Source: Stenotrophomonas maltophilia
Lineage (GTDB): Bacteria; Pseudomonadota; Gammaproteobacteria; Xanthomonadales; Xanthomonadaceae
Length of the DNA: 64,000 nucleotides
Assembly: GCF_004684085.1 (NCBI RefSeq)
Contig: NZ_SRHZ01000024.1
Span: 310,001 to 374,000 of the forward strand
Direction: 5' to 3'
Positions 1-8,339 of the stretch are shown piece after piece. Positions within the stretch are counted from its first letter, which is position 1, and every line of letters begins with the position of its first letter. The notes beneath the pieces are model-generated. The model saw nothing but the letters and a program-made list of their open reading frames with translations, searched no databases and was not told the origin of the DNA. The translations under genes and the position numbers were made by a program.

Positions 1-234
1 TCGCACAGCCGTGCGGACTACACCGTGACCGATCCGGATATGGAGGAGGGCACGCTGCCGGGCCTGCTGTTCACGGTCGCCCAGCCGCAGGATCATGCGC
101 CGTTGGCGCTGCACCGTTTCCTGCAGCAGGAGACCGCGAAATGGCTGTATCCGCATTGCTGGCTGCGATTGGCCGAAGCCTGTGACCAGGATCGCCAGCC
201 GCACCTGGATGTGATCGAGCGTTACGGGTTGTAA
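1..234 (+). CDS. C-terminal part of an unidentified protein
   Basis: An open frame runs in from the left edge (no stop before position 1) and ends with TAA at 232-234. A GTG at 25 could be read as a start, but the frame is open upstream of it and no ribosome binding site precedes it, so this is most likely the tail of a gene that begins outside the window. The visible 77 residues are acidic at first and then helical-looking, with a Trp/Tyr/His/Cys-rich stretch (KWLYPHCWLRLAEAC) and end in ERYGL. I recognise no family. A GTAG-type repeat lies directly downstream (255-277). Confidence 0.55.
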   Translation, partial: SHSRADYTVTDPDMEEGTLPGLLFTVAQPQDHAPLALHRFLQQETAKWLYPHCWLRLAEACDQDRQPHLDVIERYGL

Positions 235-254
235 GCTCTGCCGCGCTGCGCGCT

Positions 255-300
255 CGCCGGGCATGGCCCGGCGCTACCCATGCGTGTTGCCGGCACTACC
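255..300. repeat. GTAG-type REP (SMAG-like), inverted orientation plus fragment
   Basis: Positions 255-277 read CGCCGGGCATGGCCCGGCG followed by CTAC, the reverse complement of a GTAG-headed hairpin element. A partial second unit (TTGCCGGCACTAC) follows at about 288-300. It lies between the first partial gene and the next CDS. Confidence 0.7.
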
Positions 301-314
301 TCAAGGAGAACTAC

Positions 315-773
315 ATGCGAAAGACAGGGATGCTGATGATTGCCGGGCTGCTGCTGGCCCCCACCGTGCAGGCCGCGCCGGCCTGTCAGGCGCCTGCCGC
401 CGTGGCCCGCGCCTTCTACGAGGCAACAACGGGCAATGGCGATCTGCTGGAACCGCCGCCTGCGCTGGTCAGCCCGGCCTTCGGCAAGGCCCTGCGCGGC
501 GAGCGCGCCTGCCAGACGCGTGAGGAAGGCATCTGCACCATCGATTCGGATCCGTGGCTGGATGCGCAGGACGGCGACATCGACAGCCCGGTCGATTATC
601 GCTGGAAGGAAGCCACGGCTACGGCCGGCCAGGTCGAGATGCGCTATTCGGTATGGAAGAAGGCCTACGTGACCCGTTTGCCGATGGTGCGCCAGGGCCA
701 AGGTTGCTGGCAGGTCGATGACATTCTCACCAACAGCGGCCGTTCGGTGCGGAAGATCCTGGCCCAGCCTTGA
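315..773 (+). CDS. Secreted DUF3828-like hypothetical protein
   Basis: This is a 152-residue protein with a clear signal peptide (MRKTGMLMIAGLLLAPTVQA, cleavage near AQA/AP around residue 21). AGGAGA at 303-308 supports the ATG at 315. The C-terminal half alternates beta-strand-like segments and ends with GCWQVDDI followed by a short helix. That layout resembles small periplasmic DUF3828 proteins, which have the same WxIDDI-type ending. It has four Cys after the signal peptide (CQAP, ACQT, ICTI, GCWQ), which suggests disulfides. It is probably monocistronic, with a GTAG repeat immediately after its stop. The biological role is unknown; the DUF3828 assignment is from memory of the family pattern. 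Confidence 0.75.
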   Translation: MRKTGMLMIAGLLLAPTVQAAPACQAPAAVARAFYEATTGNGDLLEPPPALVSPAFGKALRGERACQTREEGICTIDSDPWLDAQDGDIDSPVDYRWKEATATAGQVEMRYSVWKKAYVTRLPMVRQGQGCWQVDDILTNSGRSVRKILAQP

Positions 774-775
774 CG

Positions 776-809
776 GTAGCGCCGGTGGGTGCCGACCGTT
801 GGTCGGCAC
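776..809. repeat. GTAG-type REP (SMAG-like)
   Basis: The element begins GTAGCGCCGG and contains a 9-bp perfect stem: GTGCCGACC (789-797), loop GTT, GGTCGGCAC (801-809). It sits between two convergent genes and may also act as a bidirectional terminator. Confidence 0.8.
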
Positions 810-814
810 ACCGC

Positions 815-1609
815 CTATCGCGAATGCCCGAACACCAGTTCGATCACGAACTGGCTGCCGAAGAAGGCCAGCAGCAGCAACAGCATCGCCGTCAGCGTCC
901 AGTGCACGGCCTTGACCCCGCGCCAGCCATAGCGGCGACGGCCGATCAGCAGCACGCCGAATACGATCCACGACAGCACACTCAGCACGGTCTTGTGCAC
1001 CAGCTTCTGCGCCAGCAGATCGTCGACGAACAGCACGCCGGTCACCAGCGTGAGGGTGAGCAGGGCGAAGCCCACGGCGATGACCCGGAACAGGAGTGCT
1101 TCCAGATCGGCCAGCGGCGGCAGCGCACGCAGCCACGGGCGGAACTCGCGGCGACGCAGGGCACGTTCCTGCAGCCACAGCATGATCGCCAGCAGCGCGG
1201 CGATGCTCAGCGTGGCGTAGGCCAGCAGTGCCAGCCAGGCGTGGCTGGCCAGGCGCCAGCCCAGCACCTTGCTCGGTTCGTGGCCGTAGCCGTGGTAGGC
1301 CAGCAGCAGTACTGCGGCCAGCGGGAACACGACCACGCCCAAAGCCGACATCCGCCCGCGCGCGCCGACCAGCGAGGTCAGCCAGGCCATGCCCAGGCCG
1401 ACCAGCGACAGCGCGGCGAAGAAGTGCATGTCCGGCCCGCCGTTGGTGCGCATCGCCACCATCACGTGGTAGCCGCCATGCAGCAGCATCGCCGGCAGGG
1501 CGGGCCACAGCCAGACGGGCGACCCGGGAGTTTCATCGCGGCCGAGCGCGCGCACCAGCAGGGCACTGGCTGCCAGGTAGAGCAGGACGGCGATGAGAAC
1601 GATTGTCAT
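815..1609 (-). CDS. Cytochrome c assembly family inner-membrane protein (YpjD/CcsA-like)
   Basis: This is a 264-residue polytopic membrane protein with about eight hydrophobic segments. It has conserved histidines at H44/H48 (LHGGYH), H123 (SHAWLALL), H205 (KLVHK) and H236 (VHW), the pattern of the CcsA/ResC haem-handling family (PF01578). In many gammaproteobacteria the YpjD member of this family lies beside ffh and is divergent from it, exactly as here (ATG at 1609, ffh ATG at 1732). The E. coli homologue is reported as a membrane partner linked to CorC-type magnesium transport rather than to cytochrome maturation, so a haem role should not be assumed. The start is the only ATG before the first membrane segment. 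Confidence 0.85.
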   Translation of the reverse strand: MTIVLIAVLLYLAASALLVRALGRDETPGSPVWLWPALPAMLLHGGYHVMVAMRTNGGPDMHFFAALSLVGLGMAWLTSLVGARGRMSALGVVVFPLAAVLLLAYHGYGHEPSKVLGWRLASHAWLALLAYATLSIAALLAIMLWLQERALRRREFRPWLRALPPLADLEALLFRVIAVGFALLTLTLVTGVLFVDDLLAQKLVHKTVLSVLSWIVFGVLLIGRRRYGWRGVKAVHWTLTAMLLLLLAFFGSQFVIELVFGHSR

Positions 1610-1731
1610 CGTTGCAGTTTCGCATACCCCTGCGGTGGTGGCGACGGCCCCGTGGTCGCAGTCCGGGGAGGGGGGCGGACCCGTTATACTGTCTGCCTTA
1701 TTGTCCCCCGCTTTCAGACAGGTTGCGCCGC

Positions 1732-3108
1732 ATGTTCGAGTCCCTGACCCAGCGCCTTTCCGGCACCATCGAGCGCCTGCGTGGCCGTGGCCGCCTGACC
1801 GAGGAGAACATCCGCGAGGCGACCCGTGAGGTCCGCATCGCGCTGCTCGAAGCCGACGTTGCGCTGCCGGTGGTGCAGGCCCTGATCGAACGCATCAAGG
1901 TGCGTGCGGTCGGCCAGGAAGTGCTGAAGTCGCTGACCCCGGGCCAGGCCCTGATCAAGGTCGTGCGCGACGAGCTGACCGCGGTGATGGGCGCCGAAGC
2001 CAGCGACCTGAACCTCAATGTGCCCGCGCCGGCCATCATCCTGATGGCCGGCCTGCAGGGCGCCGGCAAGACCACTACGGTGGGCAAGCTGGCCAAGCAC
2101 CTGAAGGAAAAGCGCAAGAAGAAGGTGATGGTGGTCTCGGCCGACGTTTACCGTCCGGCCGCGATCGAACAGCTGAAGACCCTGGCCGAGCAGGTTGGCG
2201 TGCTGTTCTTCCCGTCCAGCGCCGACCAGAAGCCGGAAGCCATCGTCCGCGCCGCCATCGACGATGCACGCAAGTCGTTCGTGGACGTGCTGATTGTCGA
2301 TACCGCCGGCCGCCTGGCCATCGACGAAGCGATGATGGCCGAGATCAAGGCCCTGCACGCGGCGGTGAACCCGGCCGAAACCCTGTTCGTGGTCGACGCC
2401 ATGACCGGCCAGGACGCGGCCAACACCGCCAAGGCCTTCGGCGACGCCCTGCCGCTGACCGGCGTGGTGCTGACCAAGACCGATGGTGACGCCCGTGGTG
2501 GTGCCGCGCTGAGCGTGCGCTACATCACCGGCAAACCGATCAAGTTCGTCGGTGTCAGCGAAAAGCCGGAAGGCCTGGACGTGTTCCACCCGGACCGTAT
2601 CGCCAGCCGCATCCTGGACATGGGCGACGTGCTGTCGCTGGTCGAGCAGGTCGAGCAGCAGGTCGACAAGGACAAGGCGGCCAAGCTGGCCGAGAAGGTT
2701 GCCAAGGGCAAGAAGTTCGATCTGAACGACATGCGCGACCAGCTGGAGCAGATGCAGAACATGGGTGGCATCGGTGGCCTGATGGACAAGCTGCCGGGCC
2801 TGGGTAACATCCCCGACCATCTGAAGCAGCAGGTCAGCCAGGGCAAGGAAGTGCCGCGCATGATCGCCATCATCAGCTCGATGACCAAGAAGGAACGGCG
2901 CAACCCGAACCTGCTCAATGGCTCGCGCCGCGCGCGCATCGCCAAGGGTTCGGGCGTGACTCCGGCCGACGTCAACAAGCTGATGAAGCAGTACATGCAG
3001 ATGGAAAAGATGATGAGCAAGATGGCTGGCGGCGGCATGAAGGGCATGATGCGCAGCATGAAGGGCATGATGGGCGCCATGGGCGGCCGCGGCATGCCGT
3101 TCCGCTGA
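1732..3108 (+). CDS. ffh: Signal recognition particle GTPase Ffh
   Basis: Ffh binds 4.5S RNA and hydrophobic signal sequences and delivers ribosomes to FtsY at the membrane. The 458-residue product has an N-terminal helical bundle (1-90) and a G domain with P-loop GLQGAGKTTT (107-116), DTAGR (190-194) and TKTD (248-251). The M domain from about residue 300 has the RNA-binding motif SRRARIAKGSG and a Met-rich tail (MxxMM repeats), as expected. An open frame extends upstream to 1603, but homology begins at MFESLTQRLSG, so ATG 1732 is chosen. A TATACT hexamer (1685-1690) is a plausible -10. A GC hairpin follows the gene at 3118-3146. Confidence 0.97.
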   Translation: MFESLTQRLSGTIERLRGRGRLTEENIREATREVRIALLEADVALPVVQALIERIKVRAVGQEVLKSLTPGQALIKVVRDELTAVMGAEASDLNLNVPAPAIILMAGLQGAGKTTTVGKLAKHLKEKRKKKVMVVSADVYRPAAIEQLKTLAEQVGVLFFPSSADQKPEAIVRAAIDDARKSFVDVLIVDTAGRLAIDEAMMAEIKALHAAVNPAETLFVVDAMTGQDAANTAKAFGDALPLTGVVLTKTDGDARGGAALSVRYITGKPIKFVGVSEKPEGLDVFHPDRIASRILDMGDVLSLVEQVEQQVDKDKAAKLAEKVAKGKKFDLNDMRDQLEQMQNMGGIGGLMDKLPGLGNIPDHLKQQVSQGKEVPRMIAIISSMTKKERRNPNLLNGSRRARIAKGSGVTPADVNKLMKQYMQMEKMMSKMAGGGMKGMMRSMKGMMGAMGGRGMPFR

Positions 3109-3117
3109 TGTGTTGAC

Positions 3118-3146
3118 GGGGCCGGCGCGCATCGCGATCCGGCCCC
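3118..3146 (+). terminator. GC hairpin after ffh
   Basis: GGGGCCGG (3118-3125) pairs with CCGGCCCC (3139-3146). No T-run follows, so this may be a weak terminator, or a 3'-end stabiliser if transcription continues into the next gene. Confidence 0.4.
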
Positions 3147-3199
3147 GGTCACAATGACTGGCGTATGCTGGGCGGCGACTTCTCCAACAGGTGTGTCGC

Positions 3200-4276
3200 G
3201 TGAACGCATCGCCGATCCTCGAACGCGCCGACATCTTCTGTCGGCGTTTTTCATTGCAGCTTCCGATCCTGCTGGCACCGATGGCCGGTGCCTGCCCGGT
3301 GCCGCTGTCGGCCGCGCTGGCCAATGCCGGCAGTATGGGCGCGATGGGCGCGGTGCTGTCGCCGGCCGCCGATATCGGCCGCTGGATGGAAGACTTCCGC
3401 GCCGCGTCCGCAGGCCCAGCACAGGTGAACCTGTGGCTGCCTGATCCGGCGCCCGTTCGCGATGTCACCGCCGAAGCCGCCAGCCGCGCCTTCCTCGCCC
3501 AGTGGGGGCCGGACGTGCCTGCCAGCGCCGCCGACGCTACCCCGGCAGATTTCGAAGAACAGTTCGCTGCGTTGCTGGCCGCGCGCCCGGCGGTGGCCTC
3601 GACCATCATGGGCGTGCTGCTGCCGCGCCACGTACAGCAGCTGAAGGATGCCGGCATCGCCTGGATCGCCTGCGCGACCACGCTGTCTGAAGCGCGTGCG
3701 GCACAGGACGCCGGCGCCGATGCGGTAGTGGCGCAGGGGGTGGAGGCCGGTGGTCATCGTGGCGCGTTCGATCCGGCGATGGCCGAGCGCCAGCTGGTGG
3801 GACTGTTCGCGCTGCTGCCGCGATTGGCCGACCACCTGCAGATTCCGGTGATTGCCGCCGGCGGTATCGCCGATGGTCGTGGCATCGCTGCCGCACTCAC
3901 CCTGGGCGCCAGTGCAGTGCAGATTGGTACTGCGTTCCTGCGCACGCCCGAAGCGGCGATCGCCTCGGCGTGGGCTGATGGACTGGCGGCCAGCGAGCCG
4001 GAAGACACCTGGCCGACCCGTGCTTTCAGTGGCCGCCTCGGTCGCGGCCTGGCCACGGCCTATGTGCGCGCCGCAGCTGCCGAAGGTGCACCGGTGCCGC
4101 GCCCGTACCCGGTGCAGCGTGGCCTAACCGCACCGATGCGCAAGCAGGCCGTGCAGGAAAACCGGCTGGCAGCGATGCAGGCCTGGGCCGGGCAGTCGGC
4201 CTGGATGGCGCCGGCACAGCCGGCTGCCGACGTGCTGCGCGGCATGTGGGATCAGGCGCAGGCGCTGCTGCGATGA
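3200..4276 (+). CDS. Nitronate monooxygenase family FMN enzyme (2-nitropropane dioxygenase-like)
   Basis: This is a TIM-barrel flavoenzyme of about 358 residues. The signature sequences are PILLAPMAG near the N terminus, [25 protein letters not shown] and [13 protein letters not shown], the FMN-phosphate-binding half-barrel of the NMO/2-NPD family. Such enzymes oxidise alkyl nitronates (including propionate-3-nitronate) and are usually cytosolic. Two in-frame GTG codons are possible starts, 3191 and 3200; the later one places ACAGG at a reasonable distance and begins close to the conserved region. Its stop overlaps the next ATG (ATGA at 4273-4276), so the two genes are translationally coupled. 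The physiological substrate is not deducible. Confidence 0.9.
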   Translation: MNASPILERADIFCRRFSLQLPILLAPMAGACPVPLSAALANAGSMGAMGAVLSPAADIGRWMEDFRAASAGPAQVNLWLPDPAPVRDVTAEAASRAFLAQWGPDVPASAADATPADFEEQFAALLAARPAVASTIMGVLLPRHVQQLKDAGIAWIACATTLSEARAAQDAGADAVVAQGVEAGGHRGAFDPAMAERQLVGLFALLPRLADHLQIPVIAAGGIADGRGIAAALTLGASAVQIGTAFLRTPEAAIASAWADGLAASEPEDTWPTRAFSGRLGRGLATAYVRAAAAEGAPVPRPYPVQRGLTAPMRKQAVQENRLAAMQAWAGQSAWMAPAQPAADVLRGMWDQAQALLR

Positions 4277-5085
4277 CCGTGACCTGCAACGGCCGGCCGG
4301 CGCAGGTCGAGGACCTGCTGCCGGCGCTGGTCAACTACGGCCACTTCACCTCGCTGCAGGTGCGTGGCCACGCCGTGCAGGGACTGGAGCTTCATCTGGC
4401 GCGGCTGTCGCAGGCGACGCGCGAACTGTTCGGCAGCGAGCTGGATACGGCGCAGGTGCAGGTCTGGATGGCGCAGGCACTGCGGCAGGCCGGGCAGGCG
4501 GATGCCTCGCTGCGGGTAACCGTGTACTCGCGCCACTTCGATTTCCGCAATCCGCTGGCAGCGATACCGGTGGACGTGTTGGTGGCGGTGTCCCAGCCGG
4601 TGATGCTGACCGCCTCCAAGCGTGTGCGCAGCGTGGCCTGGCAACGTGAACTGCCGCAGATCAAGCATGTCGGCACCTTCGGCCTGTTCGCCGAGCGCCG
4701 TGCCGCGATGGCGGAAGGATTTGACGATGTGCTGTTCGTGACCGCCGATGGCGAGGTGAGTGAAGGCAGCACCTGGAACCTGGCCCTGCACGATGGTGAG
4801 CGGCTGCTCTGGCCGCAGGCGCCGGCCCTGCGTGGTACGGCCGAGACGCTGTTGAAGCGGCATTGGCCGAGCGCGCAGGCCACTCAGCCACTGCGGCTGG
4901 CGGATTTGGCCGGTGTGAAGGCGGCTTTTGCCTGCAATGCCACTGGCCTGTGGGCGCTGGAGGCCATCGACGGGCAGGTACTGCCCGGCTCGCAGACGCT
5001 GGCTGAACAGGGCAGGGCGGTGCTGGCGGCGGTGCCCTGGCAGGGGGTAGGGTCAGATCCCTTTTGCGGCGCAAAAGGGATCTGA
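4273..5085 (+). CDS. pabC: Class IV aminotransferase, PabC-like (4-amino-4-deoxychorismate lyase family)
   Basis: The 270-residue product has the class IV PLP-enzyme layout: a likely PLP lysine in [11 protein letters not shown] (K131), then [21 protein letters not shown], the usual EGSxxN motif. PabC converts aminodeoxychorismate to p-aminobenzoate for folate. The lysine context departs from the K-T-x-N-Y/R-L pattern of classic PabC, so another class IV activity (D-amino acid or branched-chain type) is possible. Start ATG 4273 overlaps the upstream stop by 4 bases. The last 13 residues ([13 protein letters not shown]) are encoded by an inverted repeat and the TGA stop lies inside its right arm, so the native C terminus was probably altered by repeat insertion. 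Confidence 0.75.
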   Translation: MTVTCNGRPAQVEDLLPALVNYGHFTSLQVRGHAVQGLELHLARLSQATRELFGSELDTAQVQVWMAQALRQAGQADASLRVTVYSRHFDFRNPLAAIPVDVLVAVSQPVMLTASKRVRSVAWQRELPQIKHVGTFGLFAERRAAMAEGFDDVLFVTADGEVSEGSTWNLALHDGERLLWPQAPALRGTAETLLKRHWPSAQATQPLRLADLAGVKAAFACNATGLWALEAIDGQVLPGSQTLAEQGRAVLAAVPWQGVGSDPFCGAKGI

Positions 5086-5088
5086 CCC
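5050..5088. repeat. Perfect 18-bp inverted repeat containing the pabC stop codon
   Basis: Arms 5050-5067 (GGGTCAGATCCCTTTTGC) and 5071-5088 are exact reverse complements with a 3-base loop. The GGTCAGATCCC head is a motif I associate with dispersed REP-like elements of Xanthomonadaceae, different from the GTAG family. The hairpin can also terminate transcription from the upstream pair. Confidence 0.9.
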
Positions 5089-5107
5089 CCGGCCAGCTCC
5101 CCCGGGG

Positions 5108-5136
5108 TTGGCTCGGCGGGGCAGTGCCGCTATAAT
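5108..5136 (+). promoter_or_regulatory. Sigma-70-type promoter of the rpsP operon
   Basis: TTGGCT (5108-5113), a 17-base spacer and a perfect TATAAT (5131-5136) lie about 50 bases upstream of the rpsP start. This gives the ribosomal operon a promoter independent of ffh. Confidence 0.7.
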
Positions 5137-5185
5137 CGCCGGCTTACCGCGCCATCCTGGCGACTGGGCAATAGGAAAAAAGACC

Positions 5186-5446
5186 ATGGTCAAGATTCGA
5201 CTGACCCGCGGCGGCGCCAAGAAGCGTCCGTTCTACCACATCATCGTGACCGACGTTCGCAGCGCCCGTGACGGCCGCAACATCGAGCGCGTCGGCTTCT
5301 ACAACCCGGTGGCACAGGGTGGCGAGAAGCGCATCGAGCTGGACCTGGCCCGTGTTGACCATTGGGTCAAAAACGGCGCCCAGCCGACTGAAAAGGTTCG
5401 CAACCTGATCAAGGAAGCGTCCAAGTCCCAGGCCGCTGCGGCCTGA
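5186..5446 (+). CDS. rpsP: 30S ribosomal protein S16
   Basis: The 86-residue product begins [19 protein letters not shown], the standard S16 start, and contains [17 protein letters not shown]16 binds 16S rRNA early in 30S assembly. An open frame extends upstream, but the ATG at 5186 is preceded by ATAGGAAAAA and matches the family start. It is the first gene of the conserved rpsP-rimM-trmD-rplS operon, with its own TATAAT promoter just upstream. The Ala-rich tail (SKSQAAAA) is typical for the group. Confidence 0.98.
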   Translation: MVKIRLTRGGAKKRPFYHIIVTDVRSARDGRNIERVGFYNPVAQGGEKRIELDLARVDHWVKNGAQPTEKVRNLIKEASKSQAAAA

Positions 5447-5453
5447 TCCTGAC

Positions 5454-5475
5454 GGGCCGCACCCTGGTGCGGCCC
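5454..5475 (+). other. Intercistronic hairpin between rpsP and rimM
   Basis: GGGCCGCACC (5454-5463), loop CT, GGTGCGGCCC (5466-5475) forms a 10-bp perfect stem in the 45-base gap. No T-run follows. It is placed to attenuate or to protect the rpsP message, lowering rimM/trmD relative to the ribosomal protein. Confidence 0.6.
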
Positions 5476-5491
5476 ATCTGATTGAACGCAG

Positions 5492-6004
5492 ATGAAAGAT
5501 AACGAGCGCCGCATCCTGCTGGGCAGGATTGTCGGCGCTTTTGGTGTGCGCGGCGAAATAAAGCTCGAGTCCTGGACCGAGCCGCGTTCCGCTATTTTCC
5601 GTTACCAGCCGTGGATCCTGCGCAGCCCCAACGGGCAGGAATCGACGCTTGAAGGCGCCCGTGGCCGCGACAGCGGCAAGCATCTGGTGGCCCGTTTCCC
5701 GGGCATCGAAGATCGCGATACGGTCGAGGCGATGCATGGCACCGAGGTCTACGTGGCCCGCAGTGCATTGCCGCCGCCGAGCGCCGATGAGTATTACTGG
5801 GTCGACCTGGAAGGCCTGGATGTGAAGACCGTCGAGGGCGTTGCCCTGGGCCAGGTCTCGCACCTGTTCAGCACTGGCGCCAACGATGTGGTCGTGGTGC
5901 GTGGTGATCGCGAGCGTATGATCCCGTTCGTGCTGCCGGAGTTCGTCAAGTCGGTCGACTTCGAGGCCAATCTGGTCGTGGTCGACTGGGATCCCGAGTT
6001 CTGA
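5492..6004 (+). CDS. rimM: 16S rRNA processing protein RimM
   Basis: The 170-residue product has the N-terminal RimM beta-barrel ([20 protein letters not shown]) and a C-terminal PRC-barrel ([20 protein letters not shown] ending VVDWDPEF). RimM helps mature the 30S head and binds S19. Length and order in the operon are standard. The start ATG at 5492 follows a weak AACGCAG leader. The stop lies 8 bases before trmD. Confidence 0.97.
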   Translation: MKDNERRILLGRIVGAFGVRGEIKLESWTEPRSAIFRYQPWILRSPNGQESTLEGARGRDSGKHLVARFPGIEDRDTVEAMHGTEVYVARSALPPPSADEYYWVDLEGLDVKTVEGVALGQVSHLFSTGANDVVVVRGDRERMIPFVLPEFVKSVDFEANLVVVDWDPEF

Positions 6005-6012
6005 GTGTGAGC

Positions 6013-6771
6013 ATGCGTTTCGACGTCATCACCCTGTTCCCCGAGTTCCTCGCCCAGTCCGCCGGGCTGGGTGTGGTCGGGCGCGCACAGGAGAAGGGGC
6101 TGTTCAGCCTGCACGGCTGGAATCCCCGTGACTACGCCGAAGGCAACTACCGCCGGGTGGACGATCGTCCGTTCGGTGGTGGCCCCGGCATGGTGATGCT
6201 GATCGAGCCGCTGCAGGCCTGCCTGCAGGCCATTCGCGATGCTGATCCGACCCCGGCGCGGGTGATCTACCTCAGCCCTCAGGGGGCGCCATTGACCCAG
6301 GCCAAGGTGCGGGAACTGGCGGCGCTGCCGCGCATGGTCCTGCTCTGCGGCCGATATGAAGGCATCGACGAGCGCTTCCTGGAGGCCAATGTCGACGAGG
6401 AAATTTCCCTCGGCGACTACGTGCTGTCCGGGGGTGAGCTGGGTGCGGCGGTGATCATCGACGCCGTGGCCCGCCTGCAGGACGGTGCCCTGAACGACGC
6501 TGAATCTGCGGCGCAGGACAGCTTCGAGGGCGACCTCGGGCTGCTCGATTGCCCGCACTACAGCCAGCCGGCCCAGCACCCGCTGGGTGACGTACCGGAT
6601 GTCCTGCGCTCGGGCAACCATGCGGCCATCGCCGCCTGGCGCCGCCAGCAGTCACTGGTTCGCACCGCGCAGCGGCGCCCGGACCTGCTGGATGAACAGG
6701 CGCTGGGCAAGGCCGACCGCAAACTGCTTGACCAGGCCCGACAGGCCCGGAAACAGAAGGCCAGCCCCTAG
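6013..6771 (+). CDS. trmD: tRNA (guanine-N1)-methyltransferase TrmD
   Basis: TrmD methylates G37 of tRNAs using SAM and prevents +1 frameshifting. The sequence begins [12 protein letters not shown] and has FGGGPGMVM, the knot motifs [13 protein letters not shown] and [13 protein letters not shown], and a C-terminal Arg/Lys helix, so it is a SPOUT enzyme of the expected length (about 252 residues). A GTG at 6007 would add two residues; the ATG at 6013 fits family starts better. It lies in the rpsP operon, 8 bases after rimM. Confidence 0.97.
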   Translation: MRFDVITLFPEFLAQSAGLGVVGRAQEKGLFSLHGWNPRDYAEGNYRRVDDRPFGGGPGMVMLIEPLQACLQAIRDADPTPARVIYLSPQGAPLTQAKVRELAALPRMVLLCGRYEGIDERFLEANVDEEISLGDYVLSGGELGAAVIIDAVARLQDGALNDAESAAQDSFEGDLGLLDCPHYSQPAQHPLGDVPDVLRSGNHAAIAAWRRQQSLVRTAQRRPDLLDEQALGKADRKLLDQARQARKQKASP

Positions 6772-6926
6772 CGCAGGGCCGGCTTTATCGGCTATCATGG
6801 CCAATTCCCGCCAGCCTTGTGCCGGCGCGCGCAGTACCCAGAACAAACGTGCAGCACAGTCCAGTGACTGCATGAGCCTATGTTGTCGAAACGACACACC
6901 CACCCGAACAAGAATCGGTGTAACCC

Positions 6927-7328
6927 ATGAGCAAGCTGAACAAGTCCATCGTCGCGGAATTCGAATCCGCCCAGATCACCCGCGAACTGCCGAAGTTCAG
7001 CCAGGGCGACACCGTTGTCGTCAACGTGAAGGTGAAGGAAGGTGCCCGCGAGCGCGTGCAGGCCTATGAAGGCGTTGTCATCGCGACCAAGAACGGTGGC
7101 CTGAACTCCTCGTTCACCGTCCGCAAGATCTCGCACGGCTACGGCGTCGAGCGCGTTTTCCAGACCCACAGCGCCATCATCGACTCGGTCGAAGTGAAGC
7201 GTCGTGGTAAGGTCCGCGCCGGTAAGCTGTACTACCTGCGTGGCCTGGAAGGCAAGGCTGCCCGCATCAAGGAAGACCTGGCTGCCGCTGCTGCCGCCAA
7301 GGCTGCCCGTCTGGCCGAAAAGGCCTGA
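6927..7328 (+). CDS. rplS: 50S ribosomal protein L19
   Basis: The 133-residue product has the L19 core: [27 protein letters not shown] and [20 protein letters not shown]. It lies at the 30S-50S interface. The 155-base gap after trmD is longer than elsewhere in the operon and could hold a leader or a secondary promoter. The Ala/Lys-rich C-terminal extension ([16 protein letters not shown]) is common in Xanthomonadaceae. Two hairpins follow directly. Confidence 0.98.
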   Translation: MSKLNKSIVAEFESAQITRELPKFSQGDTVVVNVKVKEGARERVQAYEGVVIATKNGGLNSSFTVRKISHGYGVERVFQTHSAIIDSVEVKRRGKVRAGKLYYLRGLEGKAARIKEDLAAAAAAKAARLAEKA

Positions 7329-7330
7329 TA

Positions 7331-7380
7331 AACAACTTCGGTTGTTGCCGCGACGGCCACCTTCGGGTGGCCGTTTGCGT
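7331..7380 (+). terminator. Tandem hairpins ending the rpsP operon
   Basis: AACAAC-TTCG-GTTGTT (7331-7346) is followed by CGGCCACC-TTCG-GGTGGCCG (7354-7373) and TTTGCGTTT. Both have the stable TTCG loop, and the second with its T-rich tail is a good intrinsic terminator. Confidence 0.8.
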
Positions 7381-7410
7381 TTCCGGCATCGCATCGGCCA
7401 CGATCGGGTG

Positions 7411-7791
7411 ATGAACGATATCAACTCGCGCTATCCCGCCGTGATCCAGTCGGCGCTGCGCTTCCTCGACGGCAAGGGGCTGGCACGCGTGCAATCAGCG
7501 CCGCTGCTGCATCGCCTGTTGTGGCGCATGGGCATCGCACTGCCGCCGCCGATCCTGGCCGGATTCGGTATCAATGCGCTGGTGCAGGGCCTGCTGTTCG
7601 GGCTGTTCTGGACCGCGCTGATGTGGCTGATGCTGTGGCAGGGCAGTGAGCGCCCGCTGGCCTTGCTGCTGCTGGCTGGACTGTTGGCAGGTGCCCTGTT
7701 CGGCGTCGTGATGGCGGCCTTGATGCGCTCGTTGCGCCGTCACCGCAGATTGCCGGACTGGCGGGCGTTCCGCGCGGGGCAGGCGGACTGA
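7411..7791 (+). CDS. DUF6404-like small membrane protein
   Basis: The 126-residue product begins MNDINSRYPAVIQSALRFLD. It then has LLHRLLWRMGIALPPP followed by two hydrophobic segments (about residues 50-75 and 80-103) and a basic Arg-rich tail (RSLRRHRRLPDWR). The LLW(K/R)xGxxxPPP signature before two membrane helices is what I recall for DUF6404. A longer open frame overlaps rplS, but the ATG at 7411 avoids that overlap. Function is unknown; it is probably an inner-membrane protein. Confidence 0.75.
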   Translation: MNDINSRYPAVIQSALRFLDGKGLARVQSAPLLHRLLWRMGIALPPPILAGFGINALVQGLLFGLFWTALMWLMLWQGSERPLALLLLAGLLAGALFGVVMAALMRSLRRHRRLPDWRAFRAGQAD

Positions 7792-7870
7792 ACCGATGGC
7801 GCACTGCGCCGTGACCGGCAGGTGCGAGCCGCGCTAGGCTGCGGCTTCATCCCGATGGACGTGCCGTGCG

Positions 7871-8305
7871 ATGCCTGCCAAGCGATCCGCACCCTCCGCC
7901 GCGCCCAAGCTGCTGTCCGGTGGCAACCCGCAGATCGCCAAGGGCGAGGGTGATGCCACAGTGCAGGCCTATATCGCCGCGATGCCGGACTGGAAGCGGC
8001 CGATCGGCGCGCAGCTGGATGTGCTGATCGAGCAGGCGGTTCCCGGCGTGCACAAGGCGGTGAAGTGGAATTCGCCGATGTATGCGATTGCCCCGGGCGA
8101 GGGCTGGTTCCTCAGCTTCCATTGCTTCACCCGCTACATCAAGGTCGCGTTCTTTCGTGGCGCTGCACTGAAGCCGGTACCGCCCGAGCCGTCCAGGAGC
8201 GCTGACACGCGCTACCTGCATATCCACGCGGACGCTGCGCTGGATGAAGCGCAGTTCCTGCAATGGGTGCGCCAGGCCGCGGCGCTGCCCGGCGAGCGCA
8301 TGTAA
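7871..8305 (+). CDS. DUF1801 domain protein (first of a tandem pair)
   Basis: The 144-residue product has the DUF1801/YdhG core: VQAYIAAMPDWKRPIGAQLDVLIEQAVPGVHKAVKWNSPMYAI, then FLSFHCFTRYIKVAFFRGAAL. These small cytosolic proteins share the fold of the iron-chaperone-like frataxin/YdhG group, with no settled biochemical role. The N terminus is basic and Ala/Pro-rich (MPAKRSAPSAAPKLLSGG). A second DUF1801 gene starts 34 bases downstream on the same strand. Confidence 0.85.
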   Translation: MPAKRSAPSAAPKLLSGGNPQIAKGEGDATVQAYIAAMPDWKRPIGAQLDVLIEQAVPGVHKAVKWNSPMYAIAPGEGWFLSFHCFTRYIKVAFFRGAALKPVPPEPSRSADTRYLHIHADAALDEAQFLQWVRQAAALPGERM

Positions 8306-8339
8306 CGCCGTTCCCGATCCCTTCCGATGAGAGCCCCTG

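Noticed and set aside
255-300. CRISPR-like interpretation of the repeated GTAG units
   Set aside because: Units are palindromic, in both orientations, separated by irregular distances and lack spacers; no cas gene is in the window.
1714-3681. 655-codon frame antisense to ffh
   Set aside because: His/Gln/Arg-rich translation with no motif; ffh on the other strand is certain.
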